Source of the DNA: Desulfofundulus thermobenzoicus
GTDB taxonomy: Bacteria; Bacillota; Desulfotomaculia; Desulfotomaculales; Desulfovirgulaceae
Direction of reading: 5' to 3'
Length of the DNA stretch: 64,000 bases
NCBI RefSeq assembly: GCF_009428905.1
Contig: NZ_WHYR01000008.1
Span: forward strand, 1 to 64,000
Below the pieces are notes generated by a model, which made no database searches, was not told the DNA's origin, and saw only the letters and a list, made by a program, of their open reading frames with translations. Both the position numbers and the translations under genes were made by a program. Below are positions 1-7,455 of this stretch, one piece after another (position 1 is the stretch's first letter; each line of letters starts with the position of its first letter).

Positions 1-723
1 ACCCAGCCCCACACCCCCCAGAAGGGCCGCCACCAGAATGATCAACCGGCTGAGCACACCCTTCAGGGAAACCAGGGACACCTGCAGATCACCCGTGCCG
101 CCCACCACCACGGCCAGCAGGGCCAGCAGGGCAAAGATCTCTTCCCCGGTCAAGGTGGACAGGCCGTTGAGCTTGTGCACGGAGGGGAGGGCAATGAGAA
201 AAACCACGGTCAGCAGGGCCGCAAAGAGGGCTTCAAAAAGGATGGCGATATACTGGTAGGTGGAAGGTTCACCAACGGCCGCCAGGCCGGTTTTCACCAC
301 CAGGGTCAGGGAAAAAACCAGGGCGGGCACCACCAGCCGCGGCCGTTTCAAAGAACCGGGCAGGGCCAGGGTACACAACCAGGTAAGGGCAACGGTGACC
401 ATGGCGCCCCCCAGGGACCAGCCCCGGACCACCGTGATCAGGCCGGCGCAGGCACCAACCACCGACGCCGGCTCCGCCCCCGGAAAGGTGCGGGCGGCCG
501 CCGCCACAAAGGCGGCCGCCCCGGGAACCATTTCGCCCAGCAATAATGCCCGGCCCAGAAAAAAACCGGCCAGACACAGGAGAAAGGCCTGCCGGGTGAG
601 GGCCAGTCCCGGAGGGGACCAGGGCCAACCCCGGCCTTTCTTTTTCTTCCGTTTTTTGCTGTCGCCTCCCCGTACTGTCCTTTGATAGGGATATACGTCA
701 ATTCTTTCAGATTTACCGGACAC
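1..723 (-). CDS. spoIIE: SpoIIE, stage II sporulation phosphatase, N-terminal part (runs off the window)
   Basis: The open frame of 241 codons runs to the window edge without a stop. It has a short basic head (SGKSERIDVYPYQR, then a Lys/Arg-rich stretch) followed by many hydrophobic segments, as in the polytopic N-terminal domain of SpoIIE. The C-terminal PP2C phosphatase domain lies outside the window. SpoIIE localises at the asymmetric septum and dephosphorylates SpoIIAA to release sigma-F. I chose the GTG at 723-721 because a GGGG-rich Shine-Dalgarno lies just upstream. An in-frame ATG at 756-754 overlaps the likely -10 box. The place after ppx, yabR and divIC matches the usual Firmicute order. 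The other frames over this stretch are shadows. Confidence 0.88.
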   Translation of the reverse strand, partial: MSGKSERIDVYPYQRTVRGGDSKKRKKKKGRGWPWSPPGLALTRQAFLLCLAGFFLGRALLLGEMVPGAAAFVAAAARTFPGAEPASVVGACAGLITVVRGWSLGGAMVTVALTWLCTLALPGSLKRPRLVVPALVFSLTLVVKTGLAAVGEPSTYQYIAILFEALFAALLTVVFLIALPSVHKLNGLSTLTGEEIFALLALLAVVVGGTGDLQVSLVSLKGVLSRLIILVAALLGGVGLG

Positions 724-755
724 AACCGCCACCCCTTGTTTTTCCCTAAGGAACA

Positions 756-820
756 TTATAGTACAGGTGGCGGGCAATAAATGTCATTATTGGAAACTAG
801 ATACAATTTTTCTTTCGACA
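756..820 (-). promoter_or_regulatory. spoIIE promoter with Spo0A box
   Basis: Reading the minus strand, TGTCGAA (820-814) matches the Spo0A box TGNCGAA. It is followed by a weak -35 ATGACA (787-782) and a perfect -10 TATAAT (761-756), about 20 bases apart. In Bacillus subtilis spoIIE is transcribed by sigma-A with abnormally wide spacing and Spo0A activation, so the layout fits. The box lies inside the 3' end of the ppx-like gene. Confidence 0.55.
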
Positions 821-1692
821 GATCGCGCCGCTTCCAGGGCCAGACCATACATAATGTCGGCCTCGCTAACCTGCAGGAAGGGAAGGCCCAGTTCCAGCAG
901 CACCAAACGGGCAATGCGCACCCCGGCCGTTATAACGTCCGCCCGTTCGGGCTGCAGTCCGGGCAAACGCCGTCGTTCCTCCAGAGTGGTGTGGCGCAGG
1001 AGGGTCAGGATCTCTTCCACCCGTGGGGCAGTGAGGATATAACCGTGCACCCGGTGGGGATCGTATACCCTTAGCTTCTGGGCCATGGCCGCCATGGTGG
1101 TCACCGTACCACCCACTCCCACCAGCTTTTGCGGGTGGGCACGGGCCACTGCCAAAAGGACGGGCTCCAGCAGGCGGCTGATTTCCCCGTCGTCATGGCC
1201 GCCCTCGGTCATGCGCACCGCACCTGCCCGGACACTGCGGGCCGTGATGTTCCCGTCCCGGGACCAGATAAACTCCGTGCTGCCGCCGCCAATATCCATT
1301 ACCACCATGTTCTGCAAGTCGTCGTCCAGTCCCTGCCGCACCCCCCGGTAGCTCAACCGGGCTTCCTCTTCACCGGAAAGGACACGGACAGCAAGACCCA
1401 TTTCCCCGGCCCGCGCCAGGAACTCTTCCCGGTTGGCCGCGTCCCGCACGGCACTGGTGGCGGCGGCCAAAATCCCTTCCGTTTTGAATGAACGGATTTG
1501 TTTCAGGTAATCCTTCAACGTACGCAAAGTGCGGTCCATGGCCCGGGGCAAAAGACGACCGCCGCCGATGCCCTCCCCCAAACGGGTGGTCACCAGGCCG
1601 GTATGCAGCCTTTTCACCACCCGTTCCCCCTGGACTTCCGCCACCAGCAGGCGGGTGGAGTTGGTGCCGATATCAATTACCGCCACGCGCAA
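787..1692 (-). CDS. Ppx/GppA family phosphatase (exopolyphosphatase or pppGpp hydrolase)
   Basis: The protein has 301 residues, the length of the short, two-lobed Ppx/GppA form. It starts with the ASKHA phosphate-1 motif VIDIGTNSTRLL and carries MDIGGGSTEF near residue 130 and VGVGGTVTTMA further on, the nucleotide- or phosphate-binding loops of this family. It should hydrolyse polyphosphate or pppGpp in the cytoplasm; sequence alone cannot choose. The start is TTG at 1692 with GGGGGAGG seven bases upstream, which puts the first motif at residue 4. A longer ATG start would add an unrelated Gly-rich head. It lies between yabR and spoIIE, and its 3' end holds the spoIIE Spo0A box. Confidence 0.85.
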   Translation of the reverse strand: MRVAVIDIGTNSTRLLVAEVQGERVVKRLHTGLVTTRLGEGIGGGRLLPRAMDRTLRTLKDYLKQIRSFKTEGILAAATSAVRDAANREEFLARAGEMGLAVRVLSGEEEARLSYRGVRQGLDDDLQNMVVMDIGGGSTEFIWSRDGNITARSVRAGAVRMTEGGHDDGEISRLLEPVLLAVARAHPQKLVGVGGTVTTMAAMAQKLRVYDPHRVHGYILTAPRVEEILTLLRHTTLEERRRLPGLQPERADVITAGVRIARLVLLELGLPFLQVSEADIMYGLALEAARSVERKIVSSFQ

Positions 1693-1768
1693 GGCAAAAC
1701 CTCCCCCGACCAGTAAAAAGGCACCCCCCCCCACGGGAATGCCCTGACTGATCTTTTCAATTCACCAT

Positions 1769-2158
1769 CTACACCAGCCGCCGGCCGGAGCCGCGGCCAC
1801 CGCGCTTGGCATCCATATGCCGGCGCAGGGACTGCTGGCGCTCTTCACTTTCTTTTAAAAAGCGGCTCAGTTTTTCCTCGAAGGAGGATTCATTACGCTT
1901 TCGCCGGAACCCCTGGTCCTGGGACGGCCGGGCCTGCCTGATGGACAGACCAATTTTTCCCCTTTGATCCACCGAGATTACCTTTACCGTCACTTTTTCC
2001 TGCGGTTTTAGAAAATCATTGATGTCCCTGACATAAACCTCGGCAATTTCGGAAATGTGCACCAGACCGGTTTCACCACCGGGAAGCTGGACAAAGGCTC
2101 CGAAATTGGTAATGCCCGTAACAACGCCCTGTAAAACGCTTCCCACCTCTACCGGCAT
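1769..2158 (-). CDS. yabR: S1-domain RNA-binding protein, YabR-like
   Basis: This 129-residue protein has one S1/OB fold at residues 1-75 (GSVLQGVVTGITNFGAFV, GLVHISEIA, then VKVISVD and IGLSIRQA). A basic, disordered tail with coiled-coil character follows (FEEKLSRFLKESEERQQ) and ends in Arg/Gly residues. It resembles YabR and general stress protein 13, which bind RNA or ribosomes. The gene follows divIC in the order seen in Bacillus, but 262 bases with a terminator and repeats separate the two, so it may have its own promoter. Confidence 0.85.
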   Translation of the reverse strand: MPVEVGSVLQGVVTGITNFGAFVQLPGGETGLVHISEIAEVYVRDINDFLKPQEKVTVKVISVDQRGKIGLSIRQARPSQDQGFRRKRNESSFEEKLSRFLKESEERQQSLRRHMDAKRGGRGSGRRLV

Positions 2159-2215
2159 AACTTAAGGTTAATCCTCCCCCGATTGTATAAAACTTTGATT
2201 AATTATATGCAGAAA

Positions 2216-2245
2216 AACAAAAAGGTGTCAAGACACCTTTTGTTC
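2216..2245 (-). terminator. Rho-independent terminator, possibly bidirectional
   Basis: The arms AACAAAAGGTGTC-like and GACACCTTTTGTT pair around a two-base loop, and runs of T or A flank both sides. It would end the divIC transcript before yabR. Confidence 0.6.
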
Positions 2246-2288
2246 TCACCCAGCCATCATTTTTTACTCATTTTTGCTTATATCATGG

Positions 2289-2389
2289 GTAGTTATTAAT
2301 CCCCACAGACAGATAACCTGAACGAGAATGATTACCGCCGGGATAGCGGCTAGTGGTTATTTATCCCCAAACAGACAGATAACCCGACG
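2289..2389. repeat. Two degenerate copies of a ~36-bp direct repeat
   Basis: The copies at 2289-2323 and 2353-2389 share GTAGTTAT..ATCCCC..ACAGACAGATAACC. They fill much of the divIC-yabR gap. No protein is encoded. The second copy contains TTATCCCCA, one base from a DnaA box. Confidence 0.6.
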
Positions 2390-2420
2390 CGGGACATGGT
2401 GAGTACCGGCACCCCGCTTT

Positions 2421-2783
2421 TTACTGCTGCGGCTTTACCGGCACCACCCGCGATTCTCCCGGCTTCACCAGGCCCAGCCGCTGCCGGGCCACCTGCTCGA
2501 TATAGCTGTCCGATTGTACCTGCTTCAACTGATCCCGCAATTCCGTGTTCCGCTTCTGCAGTTCTCCCAGCTGAACCTGCAGCTGACCCAGGTCCCGCTG
2601 CATGGCCTCCAGACGATGGTACTGGGCCACAAAGGAAAGGGCCAGGTAAACAAACAGCAATACCACGACCAGGACCGGCAGGCGTTTCCGGTTGAAACGC
2701 AGGCGGCGGCGCGTCACGGCGGACCGGGATGGCAGCGGGTACACCCCGGCCTTTTGATGGGCGGAAGAGATCATTTGCTTCAT
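2421..2783 (-). CDS. divIC: Septum formation initiator DivIC/FtsB family
   Basis: The protein has 120 residues. It has a basic cytoplasmic head, one membrane span (about residues 35-54, LPVLVVVLLFVYLALSFV) and an extracytoplasmic coiled coil (58-92). The family motif follows as DSYIEQVARQRLGLVKPGE. DivIC pairs with FtsL and DivIB in the divisome and controls septal peptidoglycan synthesis. The size and the topology are typical. The start ATG at 2783 has GAGGGGG upstream. Its place between yabQ and yabR is conserved across spore formers, though here several extra genes separate it from yabQ. Confidence 0.9.
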   Translation of the reverse strand: MKQMISSAHQKAGVYPLPSRSAVTRRRLRFNRKRLPVLVVVLLFVYLALSFVAQYHRLEAMQRDLGQLQVQLGELQKRNTELRDQLKQVQSDSYIEQVARQRLGLVKPGESRVVPVKPQQ

Positions 2784-2796
2784 CTACCCCCTCATC

Positions 2797-2814
2797 ACCC
2801 GGCAATTGCCGGGT
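2797..2814. repeat. 18-bp perfect palindrome upstream of divIC
   Basis: ACCCGGCAATTGCCGGGT lies 14 bases before the divIC start. In RNA it can form a hairpin in the leader; as DNA it could be an operator. On the minus strand no run of T follows it, so a simple terminator is unlikely. Confidence 0.45.
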
Positions 2815-3170
2815 AATTATTCAATGACCCGGCCAGGGCAGCACATTGTCCACGCTCATTCCCCGGCTTCCCCTGGCTTCTCCGCTGACAGCACCCGTTT
2901 TTCTCCGTTATGGACGGCAACCTCAGTTCGCCGGGTACTGTTGTTTCCGGCGCTTCGTCCGGTACGCAGCGGCATATAAGATCTCCGTAGTATCATGGTA
3001 TCAGCAGGTAACCCGGCATCAGAAGCACAGGTAATTTGGGGTGAGTGCCGGGCTGTACCTTGTATTAATTACCGGCTTCACAGCACATTTACGAAACGAC
3101 GGAGCAGGGCGGTATTCCGGTGTGTGCCGGGCGGCACCTGACAGGTGGTGGCGGTTTTACGCAAAAGTTA
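2815..3170. other. Gene-free stretch with repeat fragments
   Basis: I see no credible gene here. It holds pieces of dispersed repeats. TTGTCCACGCTCATTCC near 2847 recurs near 29750. The end sequence TGAGTGCCGGGC near 3043-3054 belongs to the GCCCGGCACTCAC family also found near 29120, 41062 and 48420. Short plus-strand frames here have no ribosome-binding site or family likeness. Confidence 0.5.
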
Positions 3171-3407
3171 TTACTTTTCCTGCTCCTCCTCATCATCCGG
3201 ACCGAAAAGGTTCAGGGCATCGCCGGGCAGGACAATGACCACCTGGTACCCCTTGTTCCGGGCGCGGTTGAACAGGGTGGCCACCGTACTGGCCGAAAGG
3301 CCCAGGCGACGGGCCACCCGCTCGTTGGAATAACCCATCTCCTTCAGCGCCACCACCTGGCGTTCCCGTAAGCTTAACTTTTCCACGCCGCGGATCTCTA
3401 TCTGCAT
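3171..3407 (-). CDS. Small LuxR/sigma-region-4-like helix-turn-helix protein
   Basis: This 78-residue protein is almost only a helix-turn-helix: LSLRERQVVALKEMGYSNER, then VARRLGLSASTVATLFNRAR, at residues 11-51. The end is acidic (GPDDEEEQEK). It looks like the C-terminal DNA-binding part of LuxR/NarL or sigma region 4 and lacks any sensor or receiver part. It is likely a small DNA-binding regulator; no target can be named. The DnaA-box cluster lies in its upstream region. It was probably inserted into the yabQ-divIC interval, together with the next two genes. Confidence 0.7.
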   Translation of the reverse strand: MQIEIRGVEKLSLRERQVVALKEMGYSNERVARRLGLSASTVATLFNRARNKGYQVVIVLPGDALNLFGPDDEEEQEK

Positions 3408-3911
3408 ACCCCAGGCTCCCGGGAAAAAACTCGCCGGCCGTCAGCCGCCGGTAAGCTGGATGGTCGGAGTTCGCTGACGTGCACGCCGGCTTAAACCAGC
3501 TTTATCGCATTATAATAATTAGCGGTGGGACATATGTTTGCATGAGAAGCTCCCTGCATACAGCCACCGGACCGGCTGCTTATAAGAATTTCCGCGCCCC
3601 GCTCCCGGCCCTTATTCCCACCCTTATCCACAGGTTGTCCACACTTTGTGGACAATTTTATTACGCTATTTCTACATGCCCCCCTGCAATTCCTGCCTGA
3701 AAATAAAAAGCGGGGATTACTTTATTACAGGATTATGACGGGCAAAATTACTGCGGGCAAAAAAAAATACACCCGCATACGGCAGGTGATCAGTGAGCCG
3801 CTATGGAACCAGGGGGACGGTTCTTCCGGTCAACCTCCGCCCCATTTTCCCCCACAGCCCTGCAGAAAACCACGGCGCCGTCCGGGGCCCGGTTCCGGCA
3901 CCTCCTCCACT
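3408..3911. other. 504-bp intergenic region with DnaA boxes
   Basis: This is the upstream region of the helix-turn-helix gene and lies downstream of the methyltransferase. It is partly AT-rich (3500-3540 and 3650-3780) and contains the DnaA-box group listed separately. A motif AGGGGGACGGTTCTT near 3810 resembles the repeat at the end of metK. I see no gene. Confidence 0.5.
3624..3655. promoter_or_regulatory. Cluster of three DnaA boxes
   Basis: TTATCCACA (3624-3632) is a perfect DnaA box. TTGTCCACA (3635-3643) and its inverted partner TGTGGACAA (3647-3655) follow, separated by three bases. All three lie within 32 bases next to AT-rich DNA. The inverted pair could also form an RNA hairpin before TTTTATTA, so a terminator is the alternative reading. 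Confidence 0.6.
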
Positions 3912-4628
3912 TTACTTGATCGACACGGCGCAGATAAACCCGCCGTCGGAGCGGCCGGCATTGACGGCGGCGGCTTCCAGCTCCCGCGCCGCCTGCTCCT
4001 GCCGGTAGTCAAAGTCCGGCGGGGTGAACAGCACCGCACGGGCCCGCACCGAACGGCCCGGCATGGCGCAGCGCAACTCATCCAGAGTATACAGCCGGGC
4101 CCGGTTGAAAACGCTGCCGGGGTCCCGGCGGGCCTTTTCTGCGTAAAAGCGGCCCCAGCTGCTGTCCCTGCCAATCACCCCCACTACCAGCCTGCCGCAC
4201 GGCTTCAGGACCCGGTAGACTTCCCGCAGGGCCGCGCCCGGGTCCGGCATAAATTCCAGGGCGGACACGGAAATAACGCCGTCGAAGCTGTTGTCCCGGA
4301 AGGGCAGTTGCCCGGCATCCCCCAGGACAAATTCCACCGGCAATCCCTCCACCTGTGCTCTGGCGGCCGCCTTCGCCAGCATTCCCGGTGAAATGTCGAG
4401 CCCCGTTACTTTCAGCCCCCGCCGGGCCAGCTCCAGGGAGTAGTTGCCCGTGCCGCAGCCTATGTCCAGCACGCTCATTCCGGGCCGCGGCTCCAGGTAG
4501 GCCAGTACGGCCTCCTTTTCCACCCGATCCACGAAACGACCGGCGGCAGTTTGGTACCACGCGTCGTAACTGTCGGACTTGTCGTCAAAAAGTTGTTTCA
4601 TTGCATCATCACCAGTTTCATCTGCCAT
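3912..4628 (-). CDS. Class I SAM-dependent methyltransferase
   Basis: The protein has 238 residues. Motif I is VLDIGCGTGNYS (about residues 53-64), motif II ends in VTGLDISPGML, and LGDAGQLPFRDNSFDGV is the adenine/acidic loop. It resembles the UbiE/Methyltransf_11 group of small-molecule methyltransferases. The substrate is unknown. The start ATG at 4628 has no strong ribosome-binding site; an internal ATG ten codons later (AMKQLFDD) is possible. It stands alone, 27 bases after the Uma2-like gene on the same strand, so the two may be co-transcribed. Confidence 0.8.
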   Translation of the reverse strand: MADETGDDAMKQLFDDKSDSYDAWYQTAAGRFVDRVEKEAVLAYLEPRPGMSVLDIGCGTGNYSLELARRGLKVTGLDISPGMLAKAAARAQVEGLPVEFVLGDAGQLPFRDNSFDGVISVSALEFMPDPGAALREVYRVLKPCGRLVVGVIGRDSSWGRFYAEKARRDPGSVFNRARLYTLDELRCAMPGRSVRARAVLFTPPDFDYRQEQAARELEAAAVNAGRSDGGFICAVSIK

Positions 4629-4655
4629 TGCCGGAATTGATGATGGCCCGGGCTT

Positions 4656-5225
4656 CTAAAGGTCTGGCCCCAGCAAATCTTTCACGGCCACCACCGCGTC
4701 GGGGAAGGCAGCGGGCGCCAGGCAGTCGCCGCGCCACAGTTGCCGCATCTCCGCATAACCCCCGCCCCCCGGGTTCCGATAAACCTCCACGCAACCTTTG
4801 GCCAGGTCCACCAGCCATACCTCCTCGATGCCTGTCCGGGCATAGAGCGGCACCTTAACCTCGCGGTCGTAGGAGGCGGAGCCCTCCACCACTTCCACCA
4901 CCAGCAGCACATCCCGGGGTTCCGGGTGGGACGCAGCGTAAAAGTCGATGCGGGGTTTCAGGAGCGCCACGTCGGGCTGCGGTTCACTGTGCTTGCCCAA
5001 CCGCACGGGGTTCTGGACCCGGACCTGTACCCGATCCCCCAGCGCGCGAAAAAATATCCGAACCAACCGGTCAACATACCCCGCGTGCCGGCTTCCTATG
5101 GGCGTCATCTCAACGATCTCCCCTTCTATAAGCTCTACCCGGTCGTTTTCCGAAAAAATGCCGGCCTCGCCCATGCGGTGGTAGTCCTCCACCGTAAAGC
5201 GGCGCCTCACCAGCGGTACGGACAT
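4656..5225 (-). CDS. Uma2 family (DUF820) putative endonuclease
   Basis: The protein has 189 residues, the usual length. The family pattern is complete: FTVEDYHRM near the start, ENDRVELIEGEIVEM, SEPQPDVALL, then VLLVVEVVEGSASYDREVK and VPLYARTGIEEVWLVD. The D in QPDV, the E in VVEV and the K in EVK form a PD-(D/E)XK nuclease core. Biological role is not established for this family; copies are frequent in transposon-rich genomes. GGGGGG six bases before ATG supports the start. Confidence 0.85.
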   Translation of the reverse strand: MSVPLVRRRFTVEDYHRMGEAGIFSENDRVELIEGEIVEMTPIGSRHAGYVDRLVRIFFRALGDRVQVRVQNPVRLGKHSEPQPDVALLKPRIDFYAASHPEPRDVLLVVEVVEGSASYDREVKVPLYARTGIEEVWLVDLAKGCVEVYRNPGGGGYAEMRQLWRGDCLAPAAFPDAVVAVKDLLGPDL

Positions 5226-5404
5226 AACGTGCCCCCCCTGCCTTGGTAATTTGCCCTCAGTATAACACCGGCCGGGGCGACGGTCAACCGCACCCCGGCC
5301 TTTTACAGGACTCCGTCAAAGTACAGGAAGAAACGAGCCTGCATGAATTCATCAATTGTTTTCGCTTTCACCGCCCTGCGGTGCAGCATTTTTAATGTAT
5401 CAAT

Positions 5405-5560
5405 GTGGCGGGCTTAGCGGTTAAAGAGGGGGACGAACTCCTGCTCGCAGTCCGGCCGGGCGGCAAGGCGACCATGATCCGCAAGCCCCGGAGTTTTGCG
5501 GTAGCCATGGCCGGCCTGTACGGCCATTTATGGAAGGGAATAGACTCGCTTATTTACCAG
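5405..5560 (+). pseudogene. Remnant of an AbrB/MazE-type antitoxin gene
   Basis: The reading GLAVKEGDELLLAV, then RKPRSFAVAMAGLYGHLWKG resembles the middle and end of AbrB-like antitoxins (GLKEGDEL.., KPRSF..ALAGL...VWKG). The N-terminal swapped-hairpin half is missing: a stop TAA lies in frame at 5393-5395. The similarity ends near 5560, just before a 21-bp direct repeat. It is probably a decayed antitoxin. Confidence 0.55.
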
Positions 5561-5566
5561 AAGACG

Positions 5567-5587
5567 GGCAAAACTGTTTCAAGTATA
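5567..5587. repeat. 21-bp direct repeat, left copy
   Basis: GGCAAAACTGTTTCAAGTAT plus A; it is identical to the copy at 5880-5900, and the two copies flank the small gene at 5639-5869. Confidence 0.85.
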
Positions 5588-5638
5588 GGCTTCTCATTAG
5601 CCATCAAAGCTATGATAATATTTGTATCCAGTAACAAT

Positions 5639-5869
5639 TTACCACTCATTTAGATCGACCTTTTCGCAATCAATTTCTATAACTCGCCGCATTATTTCTA
5701 CATCACCAGGGGCAATAGCCCCGGCAAAACGCAGCAGCTTCTTACCCGGCACACCTTTCGGCCCGGATGCAGCCAGTTTTCGCACAAAATTCAATACACG
5801 GCGCTGATCCTCGTACGGCAAGCTACTAAGGTGCTTGATAACCTCGTCTTTTAATGATGGTTTCATCAT
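5639..5869 (-). CDS. Small antitoxin-like protein, no toxin partner visible
   Basis: The product has 76 residues (MMKPSLKDEVIKHLSSLPYE, then DQRRVLNFVRKLAAS). It ends in an acidic segment. The N-terminal half resembles helical DUF2281/VapB-like proteins (LPYEDQRRVLNFV), which are often partners of PIN toxins. No toxin gene is adjacent. TGGAG about seven bases before the ATG at 5869 supports this start, 18 codons inside the longest frame. The gene sits between two perfect 21-bp direct repeats, which suggests insertion or local duplication. Confidence 0.55.
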   Translation of the reverse strand: MMKPSLKDEVIKHLSSLPYEDQRRVLNFVRKLAASGPKGVPGKKLLRFAGAIAPGDVEIMRRVIEIDCEKVDLNEW

Positions 5870-5879
5870 TATCACTCCA

Positions 5880-5900
5880 GGCAAAACTGTTTCAAGTATA
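5880..5900. repeat. 21-bp direct repeat, right copy
   Basis: Identical to 5567-5587, 313 bases apart. This copy lies just upstream of the ribosome-binding site of the 5639-5869 gene. Confidence 0.85.
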
Positions 5901-5959
5901 TTATAGCAAAAGAGAACATGCATGTATATAACATGATGCAGAAGTTTCTACCATAATTA

Positions 5960-5994
5960 AAGACCCCCGCTGCCGTAGAGGCAACGGGGGTCTT
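5960..5994. terminator. Strong hairpin, likely terminator
   Basis: AAGACCCCCG pairs perfectly with CGGGGGTCTT around a 15-base loop. T or A runs are short on both sides. It lies between the yabQ end region and the small antitoxin-like gene. Confidence 0.6.
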
Positions 5995-6152
5995 CACTAC
6001 TGTTTGCTTTTTACAGCCTGCCGGTGGTGGTCAGGAAGCGCTTGACCATGACCACCGCCCCGGCCCTGGTGACATTTGCTCCGGTGACGCACTGGTGGGC
6101 CGGGCGTCCGCCGACAATGCCTTCCCTGACGGCCACGGCCATGGACTGCACA
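5995..6152 (-). other. Short orphan frame after yabQ
   Basis: A minus-strand frame from ATG 6142 to a stop at 6011-6013 would give 43 residues (MAVAVREGIVGGRPAHQCVT, then GANVTRAGAVVMVKRF). Its composition is protein-like, but there is no ribosome-binding site and the yabQ terminator lies directly upstream. It may be a fragment of a lost gene. Confidence 0.2.
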
Positions 6153-6186
6153 AAAGAAAAACACCCGCCTCTACTCCGGCGGGGGT
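6153..6186 (-). terminator. yabQ terminator
   Basis: On the minus strand CCCGCC-GGAGTAGA-GGCGGG is followed by TGTTTTTCTTTT. The hairpin overlaps the yabQ stop codon. Confidence 0.75.
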
Positions 6187-6734
6187 TTCCCGCGGTGGAA
6201 CAGACTACGCCAGCGGGCGCGCAGGTTCCCGGAAAGGCGCCGTGCCGGTGGGCCGGCAATGCGCCTCCCCGCCCGGCCGATCCGGCGTCCGGCCAGGCCA
6301 AAGCCCCTTCCGGCCTGTACCACGGGCCAGGCTGTCACGAAAACAAGCACTTTAAAGGGGAAGGTGACCACCCGCCACAAAAGGGCCGCCCCGGCGGCCA
6401 CCAGCCGGGCCAGGCGAGCAAGCAGGTAAATGCACCGGTAAATCAGCCGGCGGGCCGGGCCGCTGAACAGTGTGAGGTATATGGCCGCGCCCAGGGCCAG
6501 TCCCAGCAAAACATAAAAACGCACCTCGCCGTAATTGATGACCAGCAAAGCGGCAAAGGTGGCCACCAGCAGAAACACCCAGATAAGAAAATCCCCCAGA
6601 TAGGTGCCCCACCGGCGGGGACGGACCATTTCCCGGAAGACCCGGTACAAATCATAGGCAAAACCGGACATTAAGCCAATGAGCAGGGTAAACAGGAAGG
6701 AATTCAACTGTTCCGCCAGGGTCACAGGAGCCAC
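6171..6734 (-). CDS. yabQ: Spore cortex biosynthesis protein YabQ
   Basis: The protein has 187 residues. N-terminal spans include FLFTLLIGLMSGFAYDLYRV, then a second and third hydrophobic segment (residues 45-85); the C-terminal half is Arg-rich. This is the YabQ pattern, including the conserved G.aYDlyRvfR near residue 25. In Bacillus subtilis YabQ is a sporulation membrane protein needed for cortex formation, controlled by sigma-E. It lies next to yabP as expected, but 223 bases separate the two here. Confidence 0.85.
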   Translation of the reverse strand: MAPVTLAEQLNSFLFTLLIGLMSGFAYDLYRVFREMVRPRRWGTYLGDFLIWVFLLVATFAALLVINYGEVRFYVLLGLALGAAIYLTLFSGPARRLIYRCIYLLARLARLVAAGAALLWRVVTFPFKVLVFVTAWPVVQAGRGFGLAGRRIGRAGRRIAGPPARRLSGNLRARWRSLFHRGKPPPE

Positions 6735-6957
6735 CCCCGGACCGTGAGTAATAATGTTCAGGTATGTTGCAGCGGGTTAATGGACCACTGCCCAAAAAAC
6801 TATTCCCGCAAGGGACAGGTGCTTTACAGAACGGCACGTCTTAACCCAGCCCTTCCGACGAAGGAGCATGTCCCGCAAAATTCACATTAAGCACCGTCCC
6901 CGCTGTTCCCCGGACACGCCATTATAATAAGTTAATAAGTTAAGTGCCTGGCACCCA
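6735..6957. other. yabP-yabQ gap with repeat fragments
   Basis: These two genes are normally adjacent. The gap carries GTTAATAAGTTAA and AGTGCCTGGCACC near 6925-6955. The first motif recurs at the 3' end of ecfA1 (22640-22660). No gene is visible. Confidence 0.45.
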
Positions 6958-7275
6958 TTATTTCAGTAACCTTTTCATCAGACCGGTCCCTTTGCCCCGC
7001 CCCCTGCCTTTGGCCTCGGTGAACCAGAAGCCGGTGAAACGGCCCTCGGCGCTCAGATTTCCCTTTTGCAGGTCCAGGTGGGTGATGTGCAGGCCCTCGC
7101 CCTTTAGCGTGAGAAAGCCCATGGCGGTGTCCAGGGTGATCTCCTTTTCGTCGAAGCTTTCCACCCGCCGCACCCCTTCCAGCACCAGGTGCTTGCGGTC
7201 AACCAGTTCCAGCTTTTGATTCGCTTCCACGGGTCCCACCCCCACGGACTTTTGCTCATTTTCATATCTATGCAA
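6958..7275 (-). CDS. yabP: Sporulation protein YabP
   Basis: The longest frame is 105 residues. The YabP core LELVDRKHLVLEGVRRVESF, then DEKEITLDTAMGFLTLKGEG and HITHLDLQKGNL, covers residues 22-77. The family is small (about 90-100 residues) and acts in spore coat or cortex assembly together with YabQ. The start is uncertain: a GTG 15 codons in (VEANQK) would give the usual family length. A basic Gly/Arg tail (GRGRGKGTG) is unusual. Confidence 0.8.
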   Translation of the reverse strand: MHRYENEQKSVGVGPVEANQKLELVDRKHLVLEGVRRVESFDEKEITLDTAMGFLTLKGEGLHITHLDLQKGNLSAEGRFTGFWFTEAKGRGRGKGTGLMKRLLK

Positions 7276-7424
7276 ACCACCCTGCTTTATGCCCCTAAAA
7301 TAAAGTAGCGTGCCCGGGACGTTACCATGATCAAGTTTTCGGCAGGTTAAGATAATATACAGGCGGCAGGTGCCGGTTTGTATGTTATGCCGGGGGGGCG
7401 GACCCCTTCCGCTTCTTTACCATA

Positions 7425-7455
7425 AACAAAAAAGGGCGGCTGCCGCCACCCTTTT
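7425..7455 (-). terminator. Terminator of the SpoIID-like gene
   Basis: On the minus strand AAAAGGGTGGCGGC pairs with GCCGCCCTTTT and TTTTTTGTTT follows. The hairpin starts at the stop codon. Confidence 0.75.

Noticed and set aside
269-628. Minus-strand frame of 119 residues and the 95-residue frame at 438-725
   Set aside because: Both are out of frame with the continuous 241-codon SpoIIE frame, which shows membrane spans and known order.
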